38,136 nt of DNA from an uncultured Lachnospiraceae bacterium (GTDB taxonomy: Bacteria > Bacillota > Clostridia > Lachnospirales > Lachnospiraceae): contig CANCYO010000024.1 of NCBI GenBank assembly GCA_947382415.1, positions 1 to 38,136 of the forward strand, in the 5' to 3' direction. This document shows, piece by piece, positions 24,562 through 31,964 of this stretch; within the stretch, counting starts at the first letter, position 1, and each line of letters begins with the position of its first letter. The notes under the pieces are model-generated. The model was not told the origin of the DNA. It worked only from the letters and a program-made list of their open reading frames with translations, and did not search any database. The translations under genes and the position numbers were made by a program.

Positions 24562-25740
24562 ATGTTTACAGCTTTTTTGATAAAATATGCGGAGATCGGT
24601 ATCAAGGGAAGAAACCGGTATCTGTTTGAGGATGCACTGATTCATCAGATCAAACATGCGCTGAAAAAATGCGACGGGCGTTTTATGATTTCCAAAACAC
24701 AGGGACGCATCTATGTGGATGCGCAGACAGAGTTTGACTTTGACGAGGTGGTGGAGCATCTCAAACGAGTCTTTGGCATCTCGGGCATCTGTCCCGTGGT
24801 CTATGTGGAGGATGAAGGATTTGAGAAGCTCTGCAGCACTGTTGTGGATTATATCGCGGATGTCTATCCCGACCGCAATAAGACCTTTAAAGTAAATGCG
24901 CGCCGTGCGCGCAAGAATTACCCCAAGGATTCCATGACCATCAATATGGAAATGGGAGAGGTTCTTTTGAAGGCTTACCCGGAGATGAAGGTGGATGTCC
25001 ACAACCCGGATATCCTGTTAAATATCGAGGTGCGGGAAAAGATTTATATTTATTCGGAAATTATTCCGGGTCCCGGAGGTATGCCCGTAGGAACGGGCGG
25101 AAAGGCAATGCTGCTGCTCTCCGGCGGCATTGACTCTCCGGTGGCCGGTTACATGATAGCAAAGCGCGGTGTGAAGATAGATGCGGTCTATTTTCATGCC
25201 CCGCCCTACACCAGCGACAGGGCAAAGCAGAAGGTAGTTGATCTGGCCAGGATCGTGTCCCGCTATACCGGTCCGATTTATCTGCATGTGGTCAACTTTA
25301 CGGATATACAGCTCTATATCCACGAAAAATGCCCCCATGAGGAGCTGACCATTATTATGCGCCGTTATATGATGCGTATTGCCGAACATATTGCGAAAGA
25401 AAATGATTGTCTGGGACTGATCACCGGAGAGAGTATCGGTCAGGTGGCTTCTCAGACCATGAGCTCTCTGATTGCCACCAACGAGGTGTGTGAGCTTCCC
25501 GTCTACAGACCCCTGATCGGCTTTGACAAGCAGGAGATCGTGGAAGTGGCAGAGAAGATCGATACCTTCGAGACCTCTATCCTTCCCTATGAGGACTGTT
25601 GCACGATATTTGTGGCAAAACATCCTGTTACCAAGCCCAATGTCAATATTATCCGCAGACATGAGCAGAATCTGGAGGAGAAGATCGATGAGCTGGTCAG
25701 GACTGCTCTGGAGACAGCGGAACTGATCATTGCGGAATAG
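24562..25740 (+). CDS. thiI: tRNA 4-thiouridine synthetase
   Basis: ThiI adenylates U8 of tRNA and inserts sulfur. The 392-residue protein has an N-terminal ferredoxin-like plus THUMP region (about 1-165) and a PP-loop ATPase domain with LLSGGIDSPVAGYMIAKRG. The segment TGESIGQVASQT and the Cys pair in YEDCCTIF are also visible. It ends without the C-terminal rhodanese domain found in enteric ThiI, as in Bacillus. Sulfur therefore probably arrives directly from the dedicated cysteine desulfurase encoded upstream. The ribosome binding site is TAGGAGG. A hairpin follows the stop. Confidence 0.95.
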   Translation: MFTAFLIKYAEIGIKGRNRYLFEDALIHQIKHALKKCDGRFMISKTQGRIYVDAQTEFDFDEVVEHLKRVFGISGICPVVYVEDEGFEKLCSTVVDYIADVYPDRNKTFKVNARRARKNYPKDSMTINMEMGEVLLKAYPEMKVDVHNPDILLNIEVREKIYIYSEIIPGPGGMPVGTGGKAMLLLSGGIDSPVAGYMIAKRGVKIDAVYFHAPPYTSDRAKQKVVDLARIVSRYTGPIYLHVVNFTDIQLYIHEKCPHEELTIIMRRYMMRIAEHIAKENDCLGLITGESIGQVASQTMSSLIATNEVCELPVYRPLIGFDKQEIVEVAEKIDTFETSILPYEDCCTIFVAKHPVTKPNVNIIRRHEQNLEEKIDELVRTALETAELIIAE

Positions 25741-25753
25741 ACAGGCAAATAAA

Positions 25754-25788
25754 AAACGTCTCAGGGGATTGCGTACCCTGAGACGTTT
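25754..25788. terminator. Terminator hairpin after thiI
   Basis: AAACGTCTCAGGG (25754-25766) pairs perfectly with CCCTGAGACGTTT (25776-25788) around a nine-base loop. An A-run precedes it and a short TTT ends the stem, so it can serve both thiI and the convergent HPr-like gene. Confidence 0.75.
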
Positions 25789-25796
25789 CGATTCCG

Positions 25797-25866
25797 GTGT
25801 AAGTCCGATAATCCGTGTAAATCCAGTTATTCGTGTAAGTCCGGTAATCCTATGTAAATCCGGCGT
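25797..25866. repeat. 18-bp tandem repeat, nearly four units
   Basis: Units start at 25797, 25815, 25833 and 25851 with consensus GTGTAAGTCCGGTAATCC. The fourth is incomplete and differs at its start. The array fills the space between the thiI terminator and the stop codon of the convergent HPr-like gene. It has no spacers and is not a CRISPR. It probably arose by slippage. Confidence 0.8.
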
Positions 25867-26097
25867 TTATACCAGATAAGGCTTTAAAGCCTCCATGATA
25901 TCTTCGATGCCGTCTTCGGCATGAATATTCAGGTCGATGGGCTTGGAGAGATCCAGACTGAAAATACCCATAATGGATTTTGCATCGATGACATATCTGC
26001 CGGACACTAAATCAAAGTCGTAATCGAATCTGGTGATGTCGTTTACGAAAGATTTTACCTTATCAATGGAATTTAATGAAATTTGAACTGTTTTCAT
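25867..26097 (-). CDS. HPr-like protein lacking the active-site histidine (Crh-like)
   Basis: The start at 26097 (MKTVQISLNSIDKV) is set by AAGGAGG upstream, giving 76 residues; the frame extends to 26139 without a site. The second half is clearly HPr: VIDAKSIMGIFSLDLSKPIDL matches the NAKSIMGVLSL region, which includes the regulatory Ser46. The end, EDIMEALKPYL, is the usual last helix. At the position of the phosphotransfer loop (H-A-R-P-A with His15) there is SIDKVKSFVNDI, with no His. It cannot be a PTS phosphocarrier. Crh of Bacillus also lacks His15 but keeps Ser46, so a regulatory role is conceivable. It is a single gene, convergent with thiI. Confidence 0.82.
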   Translation of the reverse strand: MKTVQISLNSIDKVKSFVNDITRFDYDFDLVSGRYVIDAKSIMGIFSLDLSKPIDLNIHAEDGIEDIMEALKPYLV

Positions 26098-26207
26098 GAT
26101 TGTTACCTCCTTAACATTTAACGAGCAGCATACCTTCACGCTTCATATTAATGGCTGGGCAGGCAAAAGTCAAGGCTAAAACACTACAAAAAAAGCGGGG
26201 ATTTCGT

Positions 26208-27581
26208 ATGAAAAGTGTAGCATTCCACAACCTTGGATGTAAAGTGAACTCCTATGAACTGGATGTGATGCAGCAAATTTTACAGGAAAAAGGTTATCGG
26301 ATTGTGCCATTCGATCAAATTGCCGATATCTATATTATCAATACCTGTACAGTGACCAATATAGCGGACCGCAAGAGCAGGCAGATGCTGCACCGCGCCA
26401 GACAGAAAAATCCCGAGGCTGTGGTGGTGGCCGTGGGCTGCTATGTCCAGACGGACAGGGAGGGAGCCCTGCAGGACGGGAGCATCGATCTGGCAGTGGG
26501 CAATAACCGTAAAAAAGATATCGCCCGGATTCTGGAGGAATTTCTCAAAGCCAGAGAGGAGAGCGCCGCCAGGCAGATAAAGCCGGATAAGACGCTGGGA
26601 GACACCACGATTCTCGATCTGGACAGGCCCTGTGACTATGAGGAGATGACATTGAGCCGGACGGCGGAGCACACCCGGGCCTATATTAAAATACAGGACG
26701 GCTGCAATCAGTTCTGTTCTTACTGTGTCATTCCTTATGCCAGAGGACGGGTACGCAGCCGCAGGGAAGAGGATATTCTGGAGGAGATACGGGGCCTGGT
26801 GGCACAGGGGTATCAGGAGATCGTGCTCACAGGCATTCATATCAGCTCTTATGGGATTGATTTTGAAGACGGCGCTTGCTATCGGGGAGAGAGCAGGTTG
26901 ATCGATCTGGTGGAACATATTCATGACCGGGTTGAGGGACTTGCGCGTATCCGGCTCGGTTCTCTGGAGCCTCGGATCATCACGGCGGAGACGGCGGGGA
27001 GGCTGGGCGCGCTTGCGAGGTTGTGTCCTCATTTCCACCTCTCTCTGCAGAGTGGCTGTGATGAGACTTTAAAAAGAATGAATAGACAGTACACCACAGG
27101 GCAATACTTGCAGGGAGTAGAGTATCTGCGGCAGGCATTCCCGCATCCGGCCATCACCACGGATGTGATCGTGGGCTTTCCCGGGGAGACGGAGGAGGAG
27201 TTTGCCTGTACCAAGGCGTTTCTGGAGCAGGTGGGATTCTTTGAGATGCATATCTTTAAGTATTCCAGACGGGCGGGGACCCGCGCCGACAGGATGCCGG
27301 GACAGCTCACAGAGCGGGTGAAAGCCGCCCGCAGCGACGAGCTTTTTGCGCTGGAGGCGAAGCAGTCTGAGGCTTTTCGCAGAGATTACATAGGAAGACA
27401 GGCTGAGATTCTCTGGGAGGACAGACGGGAGATAGAAGGCAGAACTTATTGGCTGGGGCATACCGGGGATTATGTGAAGGTGGCGCTTCCCGCGGGTGAG
27501 GACGATCTCTCCAACACGGTGACGCAGGTTCGGGCGGAGCGTTTTCTGACGGAGGATATTTTGCTGGGAAGCAGCGTTTAG
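26208..27581 (+). CDS. mtaB: tRNA (t6A37) methylthiotransferase
   Basis: MtaB converts t6A37 of ANN-decoding tRNAs to ms2t6A. The start at 26208 (MKSVAFHNLGCKVNSYE) gives 457 residues. The N-terminal domain has the three cluster cysteines in NLGCKVNSYE, INTCTVTNIADRK and VAVGCYVQ. The radical SAM domain has CNQFCSYCVIPYARG. The pattern ITTDVIVGFPGETEEEF follows, and a C-terminal TRAM-like domain ends the protein. These features match MtaB rather than MiaB, notably the KVN motif. The ribosome binding site is a weak GGGGA. It is transcribed divergently from the HPr-like gene and heads the following run of conserved genes. Confidence 0.93.
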   Translation: MKSVAFHNLGCKVNSYELDVMQQILQEKGYRIVPFDQIADIYIINTCTVTNIADRKSRQMLHRARQKNPEAVVVAVGCYVQTDREGALQDGSIDLAVGNNRKKDIARILEEFLKAREESAARQIKPDKTLGDTTILDLDRPCDYEEMTLSRTAEHTRAYIKIQDGCNQFCSYCVIPYARGRVRSRREEDILEEIRGLVAQGYQEIVLTGIHISSYGIDFEDGACYRGESRLIDLVEHIHDRVEGLARIRLGSLEPRIITAETAGRLGALARLCPHFHLSLQSGCDETLKRMNRQYTTGQYLQGVEYLRQAFPHPAITTDVIVGFPGETEEEFACTKAFLEQVGFFEMHIFKYSRRAGTRADRMPGQLTERVKAARSDELFALEAKQSEAFRRDYIGRQAEILWEDRREIEGRTYWLGHTGDYVKVALPAGEDDLSNTVTQVRAERFLTEDILLGSSV

Positions 27582-27684
27582 CCTGAAAGAACGACAGGAT
27601 GGGCGAATAATGATTGAATTTTGCCGCAGGATGCGGTAAGATAAGAGTGCATCAGGAATTTTCAGAAGTATGAAGGACGAGATT

Positions 27685-27948
27685 ATGCAGGATTTAGGAA
27701 ACACACAGTATTTTAAGGTGGAGACAGAGCCTGAGACCGGGGTGAAGGTAGTGCTGGCGACGGTGTATGAGGCTTTGACGGAAAAGGGTTACAATCCGGT
27801 GAATCAGATCGTGGGATACATTATGAGCGGTGATCCCACTTATATCACCAGCCATAAGAGCGCCAGAAGCCTGATCATGAAGGTGGAGCGCGATGAGCTG
27901 GTGGAAGAGCTTCTCGCGGAGTACATTCGGAATAATCACTGGAATTAG
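27685..27948 (+). CDS. ireB: IreB family regulatory phosphoprotein (DUF965, YrzL)
   Basis: This small protein, 87 residues from the ATG at 27685 (AAGGA seven bases upstream), matches the DUF965/IreB family. Its conserved core includes TVYEALTEKGYNPVNQIVGY, MSGDPTYITSHKSARSLI and DELVEELLAEYIR. In Enterococcus faecalis IreB is phosphorylated by the PASTA kinase IreK and affects cephalosporin resistance. The Thr-rich N-terminus that carries the phosphosites is short here but contains GNTQYFKVETE. Its stop overlaps the ribosome binding site of yqgF, as in the conserved yrzL-yrrK pair. Confidence 0.93.
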   Translation: MQDLGNTQYFKVETEPETGVKVVLATVYEALTEKGYNPVNQIVGYIMSGDPTYITSHKSARSLIMKVERDELVEELLAEYIRNNHWN

Positions 27949-27960
27949 GAGGAGATATCC

Positions 27961-28407
27961 ATGCGGATCATGGGTTTGGATTTCGGCTCGAAGACAGTGG
28001 GGGTCGCAGTGAGCGACGCCCTGCTTTTGACGGCTCAGGGCGTGGAGATCATCCGCCGCAAAGAGGAGAATAAGCTGCGTCAGACGCTGGCCAGAATCGA
28101 GACATTGATTCAGGAGTACGAGGTGGAAGAGCTGGTGCTGGGAATGCCCAAGCACATGAACGGTACGGAAGGTGTACGTGCGGAGCTTACGGAAGAGTTC
28201 AAGGACAAGCTGGAGCGCAGGACGGGACTGCCTGTGTTCTTGTGGGACGAGAGACTGACGACGGTCTCTGCGGACAAAACCATGATGGAGGCGGGCATCC
28301 GCAGGGAGAACCGCAAAGAGTATGTGGACATGTTGGCGGCTGTCTTTATTTTGCAGGGATATCTGGACAGGCGCAGATTTGAAAAGACTCAGATGGAAGA
28401 TGCATAG
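27961..28407 (+). CDS. yqgF: Holliday junction resolvase-like RNase H-fold nuclease (YqgF/RuvX, YrrK)
   Basis: The 148-residue protein starts with MRIMGLDFGSKTVGVAVSD, whose Asp is the first catalytic acid of the RNase H fold. It continues with LVLGMPKHMNGTEG and ends with LWDERLTTVSADK and the C-terminal YVDMLAAVFILQGYLD, where the last Asp completes the site. The family is implicated in 16S rRNA 5'-end processing and possibly in Holliday junction resolution. The ribosome binding site is AGGAGG. It lies between ireB and yrzB as in most Firmicutes. Confidence 0.94.
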   Translation: MRIMGLDFGSKTVGVAVSDALLLTAQGVEIIRRKEENKLRQTLARIETLIQEYEVEELVLGMPKHMNGTEGVRAELTEEFKDKLERRTGLPVFLWDERLTTVSADKTMMEAGIRRENRKEYVDMLAAVFILQGYLDRRRFEKTQMEDA

Positions 28408-28463
28408 ACAGGCGGGCCGCAGGGCGGCGGTTTTATGCCCGAAGGAACGGAGATGGAGAAAAA

Positions 28464-28739
28464 ATGGCTAAGCTGGAGAAGATTACGTTCCGTGTGGACG
28501 GTGAGGAATCAGTAGATTTTTATGTGCTGGAGCAGACGCGGATCGGGGGCGTCAACTATATTCTGGTGACTGACTTTGAGGAGGGGGACGGAGAGGCCTT
28601 AATCCTGAAGGATCTGTCCTCGGACGGCGAGGAGGAGAGCGTCTTTGCCATTGTGTCGGATGAAAAGGAACTGAATGCGGTTTCCGGCGTGTTTGCAGAT
28701 ATGCTGGAGGACGTGGAATTCGTGCAGGATGAAAAATAA
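28464..28739 (+). CDS. yrzB: DUF1292 family protein (YrzB)
   Basis: This acidic 91-residue protein has the DUF1292 pattern: ITFRVDGEESVDFYVLEQTR, then INGGVNYILVTD-like (here GGVNYILVTDFEEGDGEALILK), and FADMLEDVEF at the end. Its function is unknown in all species, but its position after yqgF is strongly conserved. It is 46 bases upstream of rnj. The start has GGAG at a normal distance. Confidence 0.88.
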   Translation: MAKLEKITFRVDGEESVDFYVLEQTRIGGVNYILVTDFEEGDGEALILKDLSSDGEEESVFAIVSDEKELNAVSGVFADMLEDVEFVQDEK

Positions 28740-28784
28740 TGCAGTGATTAATTTTATAAATTTTATAGTTATGGAGGAATTTTT

Positions 28785-30461
28785 GTGAGAAAGAAAAAAG
28801 AGAATAATGGAGCTCCTGGGTTAAAGGTCATTCCTTTGGGAGGTCTGGAGCAGATCGGCATGAATATTACTGCCTTCGAGTACGAGGACAGTATTATTGT
28901 GGTGGATTGCGGTCTTTCGTTTCCTGCGGACGATATGCTGGGAATCGATCTGGTGATACCCGATGTGACTTATCTGAAGAACAACATCGATAAGGTGAAG
29001 GGATTTGTCATCACCCACGGGCATGAGGATCATATCGGCGCGCTGCCCTATGTGCTTAGGGAGATCAATGTGCCGATCTACGCTACCCGTCTGACCATGG
29101 GAATCATAGAGAATAAGCTGACTGAGCATAATATGATGAAGACCACCAAGCGTAAGGTGGTGAAATTCGGACAGTCCATCAATCTGGGACAGTTCCGTGT
29201 GGAGTTTATCAAGACCAATCACAGTATCGTGGATGCGGCTGCCCTGGCAATCTATTCTCCGGCGGGAATCGTGGTACACACGGGAGACTTTAAGGTGGAC
29301 TACACTCCGGTATTCGGAGACGCCATCGATCTGCAGCGTTTCGCGGAGCTTGGCAAAAAGGGCGTACTGGCGTTGATGTGCGATTCCACCAATGCGGAGC
29401 GGCCGGGCTTTACCCCCTCGGAAAAGACGGTGGGGAAAGCATTCGACACACTGTTTAATGAGCATAAGAACACCCGTATCTTTGTGGCTACCTTTGCGTC
29501 CAATGTGGACCGGGTGCAGCAGATCATCAACACGGCGTACAAGTTCGGCCGGAAGGTGAGCGTGGAAGGCCGCAGCATGGTAAATATCATAGAGACGGCG
29601 AAGAATCTGGGCTGTATCAGTATCCCCGACAACACGCTGGTGGACATCGACCAGATGAAAAACTATCCCGACGAACAGCAGGTGATCATTACCACGGGAA
29701 GTCAGGGCGAGAGCATGGCGGCCCTCTCACGCATGGCCAACAATATGCACCGCAAGATCACCATTGGGGCAAAGGATACGGTCATTTTCTCATCCAATCC
29801 CATACCGGGCAATGAGAAGGCTGTGACCAAGATCATCAACGAGCTGCAGCGCAAGGGTGCGGATGTAATTTTTCAGGATACGCATGTGTCGGGACATGCC
29901 TGTCAGGAGGAGATCAAGCTGATCTATACTCTGACACATCCCAAATATGCGGTTCCCGTACACGGCGAGTATAAGCATTTGAAGGCGCAGGCCAAGATCG
30001 CGGAGAGTCTGGGCATCGACAAGGAAAATATCTTCATTCTCTCCTCCGGGGATGTGCTGGAGATGAGCGAGGATCATGCAAAATTGAATGGCAAAGTGCC
30101 CGTGGGCAGCATTCTGGTGGACGGCCTCGGAGTGGGAGACGTGGGCAATGTGGTGCTCAGAGACCGTCAGCATCTGGCGGAGGACGGCATTATGATCGTG
30201 GTCATGAGTCTGGAGAAGAGCAGTGGTGAGCTGGTGGCCGGGCCGGATATCGTATCCCGGGGCTTTGTCTATGTGAGAGAGTCCGACGAGCTCATCGAGG
30301 AGGCCAGGATGACGGTGGACGATGCGCTTCAGAATTGCCTGGACAAAGGAGTCACCGACTGGGGCAAGCTCAAGTCCGTCACGAAGGATGTGCTTGGCGA
30401 ATATGTCTGGAAAAAGACCAAGAGAAGACCTATGATCCTGCCGATTATCATGGAAGTCTGA
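28785..30461 (+). CDS. rnj: Ribonuclease J
   Basis: RNase J is a metallo-beta-lactamase-fold 5' exonuclease and endonuclease for mRNA decay and rRNA maturation. The start is a GTG with GGAGG seven bases upstream. The 558-residue protein has PLGGLEQIGMN near the start, the zinc motif THGHEDHIGALP, DAAALAIYSPAGIVVHTGDFK, the beta-CASP region with MCDSTNAERPG, TTGSQGESMAALSRMA, and VSGHACQEE with PVHGEYKH. The C-terminal domain is complete. It sits within the yrz/yrr cluster, between yrzB and ylbF. Confidence 0.96.
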   Translation: MRKKKENNGAPGLKVIPLGGLEQIGMNITAFEYEDSIIVVDCGLSFPADDMLGIDLVIPDVTYLKNNIDKVKGFVITHGHEDHIGALPYVLREINVPIYATRLTMGIIENKLTEHNMMKTTKRKVVKFGQSINLGQFRVEFIKTNHSIVDAAALAIYSPAGIVVHTGDFKVDYTPVFGDAIDLQRFAELGKKGVLALMCDSTNAERPGFTPSEKTVGKAFDTLFNEHKNTRIFVATFASNVDRVQQIINTAYKFGRKVSVEGRSMVNIIETAKNLGCISIPDNTLVDIDQMKNYPDEQQVIITTGSQGESMAALSRMANNMHRKITIGAKDTVIFSSNPIPGNEKAVTKIINELQRKGADVIFQDTHVSGHACQEEIKLIYTLTHPKYAVPVHGEYKHLKAQAKIAESLGIDKENIFILSSGDVLEMSEDHAKLNGKVPVGSILVDGLGVGDVGNVVLRDRQHLAEDGIMIVVMSLEKSSGELVAGPDIVSRGFVYVRESDELIEEARMTVDDALQNCLDKGVTDWGKLKSVTKDVLGEYVWKKTKRRPMILPIIMEV

Positions 30462-30475
30462 GCGGTCGGAGGATA

Positions 30476-30531
30476 AGGTTGAAAGATAGTCGTTTCAACC
30501 TCCCTGATTTGAGTGCGCGCTGAAGCGCGCA
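30476..30531 (+). promoter_or_regulatory. Two tandem RNA hairpins between rnj and ylbF
   Basis: AGGTTGAAA (30476-30484) pairs with TTTCAACCT (30493-30501), and TGCGCGC (30514-30520) pairs with GCGCGCA (30525-30531) around TGAA. The second lies nine bases before the start region of ylbF. Neither has a T-run, so they are more likely stabilising or processing structures in the rnj-ylbF transcript than terminators. Confidence 0.5.
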
Positions 30532-30544
30532 GATAGGAGTACAA

Positions 30545-30865
30545 ATGAACAATATTGACAGATCTCTGCAACAGCTGACAGACGATATTCTGGCATCCGA
30601 TATTTACCGGGCATACAAGTTACAGTGTGTAAGGATAAAGGAAGAACCGGAACTGAAAAAACAGGTGGACGAGTATCGGGCCCGCAATCTGCAGCTGCAG
30701 ACCAACGAGGCTACCACCTTTGAACAGATAGACCGGTTTGAGCGGGAATACGCCGGATTTCGGGATATTCCGCTGGTTGCGGATTTTTTGGCGGCAGAAC
30801 TGGCTTTTTGCAGATTGATGCAGGATATCAATCTGCGTCTCACGGAGGCCGTGAATTTTGAGTAG
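30545..30865 (+). CDS. YlbF family protein (Y-complex-like)
   Basis: This 106-residue, almost wholly helical protein has the YlbF/YmcA pattern: DDILASDIYRAYKLQ near the start, PELKKQVDEYRARN in the middle and FLAAELAFCRLMQDINLRL at the end. In Bacillus the YlbF-YmcA-YaaT complex guides RNase Y, so the position right after rnj fits a role in RNA decay. The ribosome binding site TAGGAG is followed by a short spacer. Whether it acts on RNase Y in this organism cannot be told from the sequence. Confidence 0.85.
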   Translation: MNNIDRSLQQLTDDILASDIYRAYKLQCVRIKEEPELKKQVDEYRARNLQLQTNEATTFEQIDRFEREYAGFRDIPLVADFLAAELAFCRLMQDINLRLTEAVNFE

Positions 30866-30918
30866 ATTTTTCGCTTCGGGAGAGCATCGGAAACGTGTTT
30901 GGAAAGAAGGGATAGGAA

Positions 30919-31308
30919 ATGAAGACGGGACGTTTGATGACAGTGTTGTTTGGTGCCATCATTAAGGTGGTGGTGGCAGTGGCCGCAGCATTTATCATTT
31001 ACAGGGGAGCCGCGGTCTGTTACGATTACGGATATCGTATTTTTACGGAGCCTGCCATGTCTGTGGGCGAGGGCAGAACGGTGAGTGTGACCATCAAGGA
31101 GAATATGTCGCCCATGGAGATCGGCGAGCTGATGCAGAACAAGGGGCTCACAAGAGACAGTAAGCTTTTTGCACTTCAGTATCTGTTCTCCGAGTACAGG
31201 GAAGACATAAAACCCGGCACTTATGAGGTGACCACCGCCATGACGGCGGAGGAGATCATGGCAGTCATGGCGCCGGCGGATCAGTCCGCCGAGGAGACTG
31301 ACAAATGA
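30919..31308 (+). CDS. Short MltG-like membrane protein without catalytic domain
   Basis: The protein has 129 residues. A membrane helix (about 8-30) is followed by a region resembling the LysM-like N-terminal extracytoplasmic domain of MltG/YceG: VSVTIKENMSPMEIGELMQN, then KGLTRDSKLFALQYL and DIKPGTYEVTTAMTAEEIM. Full MltG (over 300 residues) continues into the transglycosylase domain with a catalytic Glu; here the gene stops after the first domain. It occupies the yrrL (mltG) position of the Bacillus cluster. The stop overlaps the next gene in ATGA. It may be a regulator or a binding-only relic. Confidence 0.8.
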   Translation: MKTGRLMTVLFGAIIKVVVAVAAAFIIYRGAAVCYDYGYRIFTEPAMSVGEGRTVSVTIKENMSPMEIGELMQNKGLTRDSKLFALQYLFSEYREDIKPGTYEVTTAMTAEEIMAVMAPADQSAEETDK

Positions 31309-31946
31309 TAGTAGACGAGCGGATGGAGATCTTTATCGATTCCATGGATAAAGGCAACACTCCCTTTTTGGATGAGCTGGAGAAGTATGCCCTGCAGACG
31401 CAGGTGCCCATCATACGCAGATCTACGCAGCAGCTCCTGAAATTTTTGATGGCATCTGCAAAACCGAAGCGTATTCTGGAGGTAGGCACCGCCATTGGTT
31501 TTTCCGCGCTTTTGATGAGTGAATACGGACCTGAGGGCTGCCATATCACTACGATTGAAAAGTATGAAAAGCGTATTCCGCAAGCCAGGAAAAATTTTGC
31601 CCGGGCCGGTAAGGCGGAAGCTATTACGCTGTTAGAGGGCGATGCCGCAGAGCTTCTGCCCACGTTACAGGAAAGCTATGATATGATCTTTATGGATGCT
31701 GCCAAGGGGCAGTATATTCATTTTCTGCCGGATATCCTGCGGCTGCTGGATTTTGGGGGGATACTTGTCTCCGACAATGTGCTGCAGGACGGAGATGTGA
31801 TAGAGTCCCGTTTTGCGGTGACAAGGCGCAATCGCACCATACACACCCGTATGCGGGATTATCTGTTTGAGCTGAGCCACAATCCCGGACTGCAGACGGT
31901 GATCCTCCCTGTGGGGGACGGTGTGACGCTCAGCGTCAAAAAGTGA
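31305..31946 (+). CDS. trmR: tRNA 5-hydroxyuridine methyltransferase (O-methyltransferase, YrrM)
   Basis: TrmR methylates ho5U34 of tRNA to mo5U, which widens wobble reading. The 213-residue protein is a class I O-methyltransferase with IIRRSTQQLLKFLMA before motif I (ILEVGTAIGFSALLMSE), TTIEKYEKRIPQARKN, FMDAAKGQYIHFLPDI and ILVSDNVLQDG. The Asp/Asn residues used for metal binding in this family are visible (MDAAK, SDNVL). Translation is coupled to the upstream MltG-like gene by an ATGA overlap. The next gene encodes the hydroxylating partner, which strongly supports the assignment. Confidence 0.93.
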   Translation: MIVDERMEIFIDSMDKGNTPFLDELEKYALQTQVPIIRRSTQQLLKFLMASAKPKRILEVGTAIGFSALLMSEYGPEGCHITTIEKYEKRIPQARKNFARAGKAEAITLLEGDAAELLPTLQESYDMIFMDAAKGQYIHFLPDILRLLDFGGILVSDNVLQDGDVIESRFAVTRRNRTIHTRMRDYLFELSHNPGLQTVILPVGDGVTLSVKK

Positions 31947-31964
31947 CAAAAAGAGGTGTCCTAC

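Noticed and set aside
25797..25866. Tandem 18-mers as a CRISPR remnant
   Set aside because: Units are directly adjacent with no spacers and there are no cas genes.
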